Source: Wuchereria bancrofti
Lineage: Eukaryota > Nematoda > Chromadorea > Rhabditida > Onchocercidae
Length of the DNA: 64,000 nucleotides
Assembly: GCA_005281725.1 (NCBI GenBank)
Contig: SSBO01000009.1
Coordinates: 8,556,303-8,620,302 of the forward strand
Direction of reading: 5' to 3'
Each line of letters starts with the position of its first letter. The first letter of the stretch is position 1. Positions 27,301-38,771 of the stretch are shown in pieces. The notes below the pieces were generated by a model. It saw nothing but the letters and a program-made list of their open reading frames with translations. It did not search any database and was not told where the DNA came from. Made by a program: the position numbers and the translations under genes.

Positions 27301-30300
27301 TTTTTAAGTAAGCAAACAAAAAATGGTCCGAATAGGTCATGAAAACAGTACTTATGTACATTGATGATTCGTTATCATATTATCATCATCTAGTCTTATC
27401 ATCCTTACTTCAACTATTTCAATGAGTGATTTTTTAAAATTATTTGATTATTTTAGCTAACAAATATATTTTACTATTATTATTCATCTTGTTTTCCTTC
27501 GACAAATTGTTATAAACTTTTTTATTCCACGTTTTAGTCAGGCAATTATTAATTAAACAAATTGCACCTGTTGTCAGGTAATTGGTCATGTATTCGAGGA
27601 CTCATAATCATGAAACGATTAATGCTATTTCATGTAATACAAACATATTTTCCATCAGCAATGCTTGTCTCCATTTCATGGATGAGCTTTTGGCTTGACC
27701 CACGTGCTTCACCAGCTCGTGTGACACTGACCATTACTACATTGCTCACATTGACCACAATGAGTAATGGTGCAAGACAAGATTTACCACAGGTTTGTTT
27801 TGCTTTGTTTTTTTTTTTTTTTTGAATTATTTATTTAAATAAAAATATTTCAAAAAAGTGACATTTTTTTTGATATTCCTCTTTATATTATAGCATATAT
27901 TTCGGTTAATTTAGTTTAAAATAAAAAATTGATAAAATTATTTTATTAAATAAAAAGAAATAATAACTAATAAAAGTTGAAACGAGAAATGTAAAAAAGA
28001 AAGTAAAAAGATTAGTTAAATAATGCAATGTAATGAAAGGTTCTAGTTTTTTTTTTTCTTTTATTTGTTTTGTGAAATATAATTTTATTGATGAAGGAAA
28101 ATAGGAAAATAAAAAAAAATGAAAAAAAGGAGTTATTCTTTAAATATGTTAGAAATAACGAAGATATTGTCTTATTATACTTAGCTACTCAAATCATTTT
28201 TAATATGCTTGAATATAAAAACCAGTTCATTATATTTCAAACTAAATATTTCTGTTCCATATTTATTTATTTTTTCTTTCCTTATCAGTTCTTATTAATT
28301 TTAGACTGCTTCTTGTTCTTCTATCCTCATATTTTTATCAATTAAAGTAATTTCAGGTTAGCTATATCAAAGCGTTGGATATTTGGTTGACATTCTCACA
28401 GGTTGTTTTTGATCCATTTTTGATCTTTTCCTCTTTTTCACTACGTATTATATTACTTATTATTTAAAATATTTTATGTTTCTATTCAACAGTTTTTTCA
28501 TCTTTTATTTGATTATTTGTTAAAACATTAATGAAAATCTTTCATTTGAAAAAAAAAGAAAATCATCAATTTGTGAAGATTCAAAGTTTATTTTAGTAAT
28601 TTAATTAATATGCAGGCAACTTTTTTCTTCAATCATCATACCATAATATTTGTATTGAATGATCGATAAGAATGGAAATGTTTCAACCATTCATACTTTA
28701 ACAATTTAAAAAACTTTTAGATTTATAAAATTAATTAATTAAGATAAAACTTTTTTCCTTTTTTAGGCATTGATATTTCTCGTATTGTTGGAGTATTCAT
28801 TTGTCAGCTATTATTTAACTAAGCGTGATTATAATTGCATACATCGTCGTGTTTTCGGTACCACTGAACTTTATCCTGAAATGGAAAAAGTAAAAAAAGA
28901 TTATTTTATTTATCAATAATAAATTTTAAATAAATTCTAACTGAATTTTAATTGTATTTTAGCAATTTTCTATTCTGATTCTGGTAGAATCGTTTTGAAG
29001 TGATTTTTCAATTTCAATATTTCTCTCTTATTTACTTATCTTTTTTTTCGCTTCATATTTAAGCTTTGTATATATTATTGATAATAAATTGTGAAATGTT
29101 ATAGAAGAAATTAAGTCCACAAAGTCCAGCAATGACCAGCACAAGGAGATATTCAATAGACAATGGTCATACAAATACAACAAATACATATTCATTGACT
29201 TCTGGACTAACAAGATGTTTACGTAACACGGCAGTAAATATTTCAAATTTATAATTAAAATTACTAAAATAGATTTATCAACTGTTTTCATAATTAAATT
29301 GAATTAATTTCTTTTGTTTTTTGTCGCTAAAGATGAAAAAAGAAGAAAACGAGAAGTTATTAACATTTTAAAGTAATAATAATTGTGTAATACTAACTTC
29401 ATAAATTTGTTCCAATTTAATAAAGTTAAATTTTTCAAAGTGAAATTTATTTATCTCTTTTGTTGACACCATAAAATAACAAATATATATTGACTTTAAT
29501 AATTAAATTTTTCTTTTTTTTTGAATAATTAATAAATGCTTCCAAAAAATAAATGCTTTCAAAATTATCTTTCCAATATATAAAAAATAAATCAATTTTT
29601 GTGTGTTGGATTGTATTATTTGTTTAATCAAGGCAACTTAATTTCGATCTATTAAAGATTAATTTGAAACAAAAAAGAATTGAATATTCTTTTAGACATT
29701 AGTTGCTAAAACATACAATGAACATGATAAAATTTTCAATAATCTCGACATTTCAAAGCCATGTCAAAAATGTATGGCATCGAATGAATTTGTTGCACGA
29801 CAAATTGATCATTGTAAGTTACTTTAAGTATTTAAATTAATATATGTGAGTTATTTTAAAATAATTTATATTAAAACACTTGATAATTTGAAGAAGGTAT
29901 TCCAATCATACTTATAAATTATATCAATTAATTTACAAATTTAAATTAATTAGAATGATTTTTTTTGAATTTAAATTATTTTCAATTGCAACCGACAAAA
30001 TTCATTTCATTTCCACAACTATACTTTATTATTAATTATTCACTAACTTAGCATATTCCTCATTAAATATGCTAATATCTTATTTTAATTCGTTAAATAA
30101 AAATGAGAAATATGTTATGCTATTATTATTGCAAATATCGCATTAATTTTTACAATCCTATTTTTTTTTAATTTATAATTACTGTTAATTAAATATGCCA
30201 ACAATATTTCCGAATTGTTTCCATTAATTTGAATTGACGCTTTTATTTTTGAATAATAAAAATACATATATTGCAAAAATGACGAAGTTTTTGATGCTAT

Positions 30301-30644
30301 TTAACGCTACCTTTCATCGAAATCATTTTTAATTATTATAATCAATTATTTAAAATACATTATAATCTTTGAACCATTTTTAGTTTTAATCAAAGCTAGC
30401 ATTAATTAGCTAAAATTAATTAAAATGTTCCACGATTGTATTTTTTTGTTTGAAAATAATCAAAATATTTCTGAAGAAATTACAAATTTAATAAAAAAAT
30501 TTATGTATTTGTTTTTTAAATTTTAAGTGATAATGGAAATTTAATGATTGTTTTATAGATAGTCGAGTCATATTTCCATCAGTATTTTTACTCTTTTCCA
30601 CCTGTTATTGGTTATACTACAGTTGGTACACTAACGAAGATTAA
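21339..30644 (+). CDS. Cys-loop ligand-gated anion channel subunit
   Basis: A pentameric receptor subunit of the nematode GABA/glycine/LGC type. Exons: 21339-21476, 23895-24005, 24614-24705, 24919-24986, 25280-25500, 26113-26195, 26793-26942, 27578-27792, 28357-28401, 28767-28889, 29105-29233, 29696-29813, 30559-30644. Exon 1 encodes a signal peptide (MDFFLLLTILMAKF). The extracellular domain has the YPDG block and the signature loop, with Cys pairs 13 residues apart (CMMDLQRFPMDKQEC). M1 starts after GNWSCIRG; M2 is preceded by PAR (SPARVTLTITTLL), the anion-selectivity motif; M3 follows SYIKALDIW. The M3-M4 loop has KPCQKC, and M4 ends near the stop. From 23895 every junction is in phase, giving 480 codons including the stop. 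Exon 1 ends in phase 0 but the 23895 exon needs two incoming bases, so a small exon in between is probably missing. Ligand (GABA, amine, acetylcholine or other) is unresolved. Confidence 0.9.
22001..22200. repeat. Degenerate tandem repeat, about 60-base unit, in channel intron 1
   Basis: Units start at about 22001, 22062, 22118 and 22181 with variants of CAGAATTGATTTG, followed by ATTCTTATCRTTTCGNCRATAAAT-type text (R, N denote variable bases). About three and a half copies are visible. Confidence 0.7.
22317..22646. repeat. Pyrimidine block then purine block in channel intron 1
   Basis: From 22317 to about 22436 the plus strand is almost all C and T (CTCTTCCTGTCTCTCTCTC). From about 22522 to 22646 it is almost all A and G (GGAGGAAGAGGAGGAAAGGG). 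About 85 mixed bases separate them. In a transcript the two blocks could pair imperfectly. Confidence 0.75.
24185..24605. repeat. Degenerate short repeats in a channel intron
   Basis: The intron between 24005 and 24614 contains about 30-base T-rich units (TTTTTATATTACATCTGTTAC and relatives) up to about 24370. Further on are words around CGTAT, CTGTATAAC and TTTTAC up to 24605. Both look like decayed minisatellites. Confidence 0.5.
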
Positions 30645-32874
30645 TTAAATTGGACTAAAACAATTGCAAGCAGCGAAATTCATTTCACTTCCATAATTTT
30701 TGCTCTATTATTAATTATTGCTAATTAATATAATTAATGTTGTTCTTCATTCATTGCAATTATTAATTTATTTTACAATAAATTTATGCATAATTTTCAT
30801 ATTTTCATGCAAATAATATCATAGTGTCGTACGTGTAAAAAATATCGCTACACGTATCAATAATGAATGTGGTAGACGTATAACATTTGCGTGACAGTTA
30901 AAATTTGAAATTCTTCGTTTTTACTCTTCATAATTATTAGAAGCGCTTTTGTCTTATGCAAATTTTAAATAAATTATCAAGAAATATTGCAGAGAGATTT
31001 TATTATACATATTGTAAAATAATATGATAAAAAATTTTAGTTTAATTATGTTAAATTTAAAAATTTGCAGTCTCTAAAGTTTAATATGTTAAATTTAAGA
31101 AAACAATAATATAAACACAATTTTGCACTTAAAGTTAAATCATTTGAAATATTTAATTTTGGAACAATTAAATCACTGAAATAGTTGAATCAATTTGAAA
31201 TAATTAAATCATTTGAGATATTTAGTAATGCAATTAAAATATTTAAATAAGAAAAATTTTAAATTCTTATTACTAAGTAAGACGGTAAAGTTGAAATCAT
31301 ATTTATGTTTCTTTTCAATAAAGATTTAAGCTGTAGGATTCCGGACGGCAATGCAATATAAGACGTAATGTAGGGATACTGTGCGACGTGGATGCTGCAA
31401 AGGATGAAGTAGAATTCCGGACAGGAATTTTATTACAATGATGATTACTGTAAGGTTCGAAAAGAATGTGACGTAATGTTGGTGTAAGAAGTAATATAGA
31501 ATTCCGGGCAATAATTTCACTAGTAATACTTCAGGATCTGGGCATATATGCAATATTATGATGCTGTAAAAGATAGTATAGGATTCAGGAAAGTTAATTT
31601 ATTAGTAATATTTCAGGATCCGGACAAATATGCAGCATAATGATGCTATGCGACACGAAACTGCACTATTTGTGCACTTTTTCTGAAAAAAAAATTTCAT
31701 TATTTTAAATTAAAATATGTAAATTTTAGAATCATTTCTCGCTTTTTTTTTAACATAAATATTTACGGAAATAGAAAAACTTTTACTTACTTTCTTATCG
31801 CATCACTGCGAAGAGGTTCAATTATCAATTAGTGAGTCAATAAATTATTTTAGATGAACTGTTTCATTTCATTTCTATACTATTTTGCCTTTTTCTTCTT
31901 TTTTTTTCATTTTTCATTTTACTTAAACAGTCAACCAAATGATAAGCTATTAAGCAGTATGATGATGATAATTAAAATATATGATAAAATTTTAGATTAG
32001 CAGAATTATTCTTGAATAATTAATTGAACAATGTAATTTTTAATAAATATATTTGTAAATTTGGAAAAAAAATACATATTACATTCAAGAATTTTGCGAA
32101 AAGAGTGAAATATTTCATATAAAAGTAATAGTAAAAAAAACATGGGTACAGAATTTTAGTAATATTCGAAATTTGTGACATAATATTAAATCATGATCCT
32201 TTTGTATCAAAATGCTTCATGTAATAAAATTATATTAGAGATGAAGCATACACTAAAAGGTGAAATATTCAATTAAAATAATATTTGAAATAAATTTTTT
32301 GTGCAAAAAAAAAGAAATGAATGAATAAAAATACTATTAGCAGCAACAAGGATTTTACAATAAGACAACGAAATGATAACAAAGATAAAAAAAGATGATA
32401 CAAAGGTTTAATTTTCAATTCATATCTTTTAATTAATTATTTTCATATATGTTTTATAACTCTTATGCGTTAATAATACTTAAATATGAAACTAGTCAAG
32501 TACACGTACATCTAAAAAATAATATTAATACGTTATGAAGGAGTGTTATTTTTTCCGTCAAAAAAAAAGTAAAGAAAATAGAAAAAATATTTTTGATATA
32601 GAAATTACGTCATAAGCTTAGTAATAAGCGATAATAATGGAAGTTCTATACTTGCATACGTACAAGTCGAAAATTCGTATACTTAAATATTATTTTAAAC
32701 GAAACACGGACCCAAATTTATGCAAACAATAGGAAAAATTGTACAAAAAAAAGTTGCAACAAATAAATTAACAAATTATGTGCTTAATTCCCTGAATTAT
32801 TGAAACTTTTTTTTTGCATTAAATTAAATTATGCAATATTTAATTAGAAAATAATTTTAATTATTGCAATTCAG
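30645..32874. other. Intergenic region between channel and PDZ gene
   Basis: No supported exon was found, although the first exon of the downstream PDZ gene may be here. It contains an 80-base tandem repeat at 31335-31665 that is less AT-rich than its surroundings. The rest is AT-rich. Confidence 0.6.
31335..31665. repeat. Degenerate tandem repeat, about 80-base unit, four copies
   Basis: Units open with AGGATTCCGG, AGAATTCCGG, AGAATTCCGGG and AGGATTCAGG at 31335, 31411, 31498 and 31580, giving spacings of 76, 87 and 82. The last two copies also share TAGTAATAYTTCAGGATC and a GCANNATNATGATGCT block (Y, N variable). The array is clearly richer in G and C than its flanks. Confidence 0.8.
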
Positions 32875-35800
32875 AAAATCGGTAATATATATGTGGAAGC
32901 ATTAGGCCAAAAAATACCAACCGATTATTGTCAATATTTTCAAGGAATTATTAAAGGGAAAAAGGGTGCAAATGTTCGCATTTCACTGAGAAATTTCAAA
33001 ATTTTGTGTAAATAAATTTTGTTGAAAAAGAAAATAAGAGAAAGTAATCTATGTGAACATATTTCAAGAACTAAATGATCTATCAACGAAAAAAGAAAGA
33101 AAAAATTGTCACTATTTTTTCTTGAAAATTCTTAATAGCATAGAAAACTTAATTAATTATTTATTCACACCCTAATAGTATCTTAATAGAAAGATATTAA
33201 TACAATGAATATTCATTTCAATAGGCTAAATAATGATAATGAAAGATAAAATAGATCAGAATGATGATAAGAAAGTTTAAATACTAAAATAATGATAAAA
33301 AAAGCAATAAATTTGAATAGATTGGAATAATGATAACGAAAGCAATGATTATAACAAAAGTTGAGCGTGGATCAGTAGCTGAACAATTGCTACAATTTGG
33401 TGATATAATTACAAATATTGATGATAAAAAAATTGAATCACGAAAAGAATTTGAAGAATTGCTAGCAGAATTGAGCAAAAATGATTGCAACGTTTGTTTT
33501 TTTCTCCAATAATGATAAGATTACCATAATAAATGGCATAAACTTTAGTTTGATTACCTTATCAGCAATGATAAAATTATCACAATTATGTTATGTAACC
33601 TTGTATTGATAGTTATGTTTATCTCTCCTTTTTTTTTATTCAGTAATGACAAAATTACTACAATTGTGATATGCAACTTTATATCAACATTTATTTTAAT
33701 ATAATTTTTTTTTTCTTGAAAAAAGTAAAAGCGTAAAAACGAATGAATTATAATTATGTTTTAATACAGAACGGAAAAAGTTCTACTTGTAGCTTTTTCT
33801 TTTATACTGATCCTTTCAAATATATATGTATATTCACTTATTTATTTTTCTGTTTATAAATAATATTTAGAATATTAAATTTCTAAGCAATTTATGCATT
33901 TTTTTTTTAAATCTATAATTGGTAGAATCAATTGTAATTAATGATTGTATATGAATAATATGATATAGTTCAAAATTAATGGAATACGATTGAAAACAAA
34001 ATTGGAAATGGAAGAAAGTCGCTTTCCGAAAGGTTATGAGCAAAATACGAATTATAAGTATCATATTGCTGTTTTATATTTCATTCAAAATTGCAAACTT
34101 GCGCTTTCTGTTAAATCATATAACAATAAGGTTAAATTTATGAATTCTGTCCTTTGAATTTTTTTTTCAAATTTTCAAATCATACTAGGCATTATAAATT
34201 AATTATTTTTTAAATAAATTATTATTGTTTTAAAAAAAAGAATTAAAAAAATAATATAAATTAAATGTAGGAATAAAGCAAAAATTGGCAAATTAAAATT
34301 TGACAGAATAATAAAAAACTTTTTAAATGAAGTGTTATGCAAACATTTATTGCATTGATATTTAATTTATGCATTTTATTAATCCTTTTTTTCTTTAATT
34401 TTGAAAAATAAAGAGTGATAAATCAATTTTTTTTGCATTTATTTTTTCTTATTTCAAATTCGAACAGTAATTTTTTGTGCTTTTTTGGTTTTAGCTTTTT
34501 CTCGCATTTTTTTTTAAATGAATAAGACAGGAAATTTAAAAATAAAAAGAAGTTTTTTCAAAAAAAAAGAGAAAAACGATTTTATTTTTGTAGCAAAGAT
34601 TTTTCGAGGAAAATTATTACAAAATTTTGAATATTGCCTTTGAAAAAAATGCGTGTTACAATTAAATTAAATGATGAAAAGGCACAATAATTTACTATTA
34701 AGTAATTCTTTTAGGCGATAGATTGTAATTAAAAAATTAATTAAATTTTTAAATTAGGAATCAAATAAAATTATTTAAGGTTTATGTGACACGTGTGATT
34801 GAACATACATTAGCAGGAATGAGTTTAGCAAAAGGTGATGCAATCTTAGACGTTGATTCGATTCCGGTTACTACAGTTTCTGATACATCCAATATCATTT
34901 GCGCTAATTTACGGAAAAACGGTTATGTAATAATTGACTTTTTATTTCGTTTATTTTAATTTATTTATGTTCATTTCTATTTTTTAACAAAATATAATTA
35001 CGAAAAAAAAGTAAATTCAAATTCTAAATTAAAATTCATTTAAATTTTAATTAATAAAATAATTGTATGATAATGCTTTATTTCACAAACTGTCGAATAA
35101 TGGCGAAAAGATAATTCAAATCTTATATAAATATATGCCGTAATCTTATGCCCTTGATAACGGCTAGCAAATTATTTATTCTTAGCTTTTTTCGACGTAA
35201 ACTTTGCGCTTTTATGTTTACCAATCAGTTTTACGTCTATGCATTCTTTTTATGAGGAAAAAATAATTTAAGGTTTTCGTAATCATACGTAATGCATTTT
35301 TCAACATAATATTAAGTTACTTATGCACTTTACTTTTAATAGTAAATCATTTGTTTATTCTTTTTCGTTGTATTTTTATAAAAAAAATTTTTAATGGGAA
35401 AAGTTTTAAAAATTTTTTCTTCCCAATCTTTTTATATGCAAACGTTTATTGTTTTCTATTGTTGGAAGAATTGAATAATGCTTTGATAAAATTCGTTTTA
35501 CAATTGAAATTTCTAATATTTCAAACCTTTTTGTTTTATACTCAACTAAAGAATGATTTATAGTTTAGTTGACAGTTATTAATTACTCAAAATAAAAATT
35601 AATTTGGATTTTTCTTCTGATTAAATAGTTCATATAAAGATTTAATGCAAAAAAAAAAACATTTCTTTTATTCTTTATCAAAAAAAAAAAACTTATGAAT
35701 AATATCGAACAAATACTGTTGTTTTTTCATTTATATTACATTTTAGATCTTTCTGAACAAAAATTAAAAGTTAAAAGTTGTGAACTTTTGATAGCGAAAC

Positions 35801-37269
35801 AAAATTTACAAAGTATCAAAAACAAAAAGATTTAAATTTGTATATTATTATATTTCAACAAAACAAAAAAAAAAAAAGATAATTAAACTTTTCAATGTTA
35901 AATACGAATAATACAAGTCAGTATTAACTTATATGTAATATACACGATGTAGTAATATGCATAAAGATAAGTGGTAATTTAATTTATATAATTAATGTAA
36001 TCATTTATCATTTTGCTGGAAGTACGTAACGTAAAAAATAATATTTCTTTTCCATTTGTTCATTTAACGATTAAAAAATGAATTTAAATTCGAGCAGTTT
36101 TTTTTTTATTTTTCTTCATTGTATATATACATATACGCTTGATTTACAGAAGTTTTTTGCATCATTTATTAAATTTCAGACCTGAATAATACAATTAATA
36201 AACAATGAAAAATAATTTCAAAAAATTTTTCAGTTCATATTAATTGAAAAACAAAAAATAAAAGAAATATATAACTAAAATAATGGCGTGAATAGTAATA
36301 TAAATATGGAAAAATCAGACAAACTTCATGCAAAACTTTTTTTTATAATCAAATTTAGGCAACTTTAGTAATTGAACAGCCAAATGATCCATTAGCAACA
36401 GCACATGTTCGTCTAGCACTAATGGCCGAAAAATCGATGGAAATAGATCTACCACTTGCGCCTGATGTAATCGATATCTGTCAACAAGAATATAAACGAA
36501 TGAAACGAAATCCTGATTTAAAACCAAATCAAAATATTTTAAAAACTCAGAGGCAAGCTATTTGCAAACATTTAAATATCACTGATATGTTTCAAAAGAG
36601 GTATAAATACTATTTATTATTAGGAATGATTGATATTTAAAAATAAAAATCCAAATTCATCTCTTTTTAAAATGATTAATAAGTAATTCCAGTACTAATA
36701 AATAAAATGGAAGAATTCAATATATTCGTTTCCATTCCATTCTAGTCTTTATTCTTAAATTTTTTTCTAAAAAAAAGAAAAAATCGTACAATATCATTAA
36801 CAACAATTTGTTCTTAAGGAATAATGAGAAAAAATTTTTACGGAGTGTCAAAATACTTTAAAAAATTTTAAATGAATAAATTAAGAATTAATATTGCTAC
36901 TATATAATTTATATAAGACAATATTTTTCAGAAAAGAAGATTATTGTTTTTCAATAATAATTAAAGAAGTATAAAAAGAAACACTCATAATTTTTCCAAT
37001 ATAAATAAATTTGTTTGCTTACTTACTTTCATAATATAAAATTTTTTAAAATTAAATGAAAAATTCAATTTTAAATTATAAAATGAAGGAAGAAAAATTC
37101 TTTTTCCAGTGATAAACCACGTCCAATTCATTCACGAATTCAAGTAAATGAAAAAACGGAAGATGTGCCGATTGCATGTGATGATAATCCCGCATTATTG
37201 ATGAAAGTGCCAATAAAGTATACATCCGACAAACAGCAATATTTTTCGTTGTCAGATAGCAATAAATAG
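32875..37269 (+). CDS. Protein with PDZ-like domains, 5' end missing
   Basis: Five phase-consistent exons: 32875-33007, 33343-33491, 34780-34926, 36359-36600, 37110-37269, giving 276 residues to the stop. Two PDZ-like units are visible. The first has VERGSVAEQLLQFGDIITNI, the usual 'GxA...L..GD.I..I' core, with an EEFEELL-type helix. The second has RVIEHTLAGMSLAKGDAILD and a VSDTSNIICANLR helix. The C-terminal 110 residues are basic and without a domain I recognise. PDZ domains bind C-terminal peptides and scaffold membrane or cytoskeletal partners; the partner here is unknown. Neither unit shows a clear GLGF-type carboxylate loop. The first listed exon starts in phase 0 after TTGCAATTCAG and has no in-frame ATG, so an upstream exon with the start codon remains to be found. 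Related small PDZ proteins are common in nematodes. A hypothetical protein with only fold-level function is the safe call. Confidence 0.72.
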
Positions 37270-38771
37270 AAATTAATAATACATAAACAAACAAATCAAT
37301 TAATTAATTAATGAAAAAAACAAATAAAATAAACAAAACATAAGTAAAAAATAAATAAATAAAATAAATTAATTAAACAAAAACTAATAAATAAAAGAAA
37401 CAAATGAATAAATCAATAATAAGGATTAATATAATAATAAAATAATGACGAAACATGATGAATAGTCGTTAACTTTTAATTTACTTTTGAACCGCCAATT
37501 TCCGTTCTTTATTACTACTTTTTAACCAATAAATATTTTCACTTACTGTTTTAATTTAACTATTTTGTAATACTTTGAAAGGAAATGTCACTTCATCAGT
37601 ATTTAATAGTAATCCAAATTAATCATACCAATTTTTATTCTGAAATCATGAATTTCAAACGAGCAATATGCCGACAGCAGCTATGTAAACAAGTATGTAA
37701 AACGGTAAAATGTTGGATTTTACAGTTCTAGAGTTACAGTTCAAACTTCATGATTTGACATCATTTCGCGATTATTATCTCAAAACTTCCAGCTCTTATT
37801 ATCAGCTAATTCTGAGATGATTAATTTACATCCTAGGAAAGCTATTATAACAATTTCTTCCATGTTGTTGCAGAAAAAGACCTATTAGTATTTCGCAAAC
37901 TATATGAATGAATTATAAAATAAAAGTGCTTAAATGTATAAATACTTGCGGGAAAAATAGCAACCGATATTATCAAGACGATTTTTGCCAATGTGTAACA
38001 AAATTTTGTGACATCTTAATTTGAAAATGAAGTGAAATTTGACGAGATACATTTATTAAATGAAGCGATTTATATTCAATCAACCCATAAGACAGTAAAA
38101 TGAATTTGTCAGAGAAAGTGATGACAGTAATGATAATAACAATAATAAAAGAGCAATAATAATAATAGTAATGCCACTAGTGCATTCTTTCAAAGAGAAA
38201 TATACAAAACAAGAAAGCCAGGTACAGATGGAAAAGCAATCAAAGGCACAGAAAGCAGATGAACAAAAAACATTGTACTTACTATCTATCTATGGGCATA
38301 CTAAACACATTATATCACATCACCGATTGAATGGTAAAACATAAAATTCAAATAAATCACTTTAATTTACAATCGATGATATCATTAGCATAAAGACATT
38401 CCGAGATAATCATCATGTTCTTTTCATCTGAAGTACTGTAATACATTAGAAATATGTATTTTGAAAAGCTTTCGCTTTAATGTGGTATATTCTAATGAAA
38501 CTACATATTCACAAACCTTATTTCTCCAAATTTAATAAAGCATAATCCAAAATAACAAAAAAGTTATCATGTGAATTTAGTTCAGGTTAAGGAAAAAAAA
38601 TTATGTCCTAATTGATTTATGCAATGCACTTGAAAAATCTTTGAAAATTCGAATTTTAAAATCACGTCAAATAATTAATTACATTTGAATCTTATACCCA
38701 ATTTTCTGCCCATAATTACATACATCTTAAACAAATCAAACAATTTCTTCCATTCTCTACCAGCGTTGCTG
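37270..38771. other. Convergent intergenic region
   Basis: This lies between the stop of the PDZ gene and the stop of TFIIA on the other strand. The first 170 bases are an A-rich AATAAA-like repeat with several possible polyadenylation signals for the PDZ gene. No coding signal was found in the rest. Confidence 0.65.
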
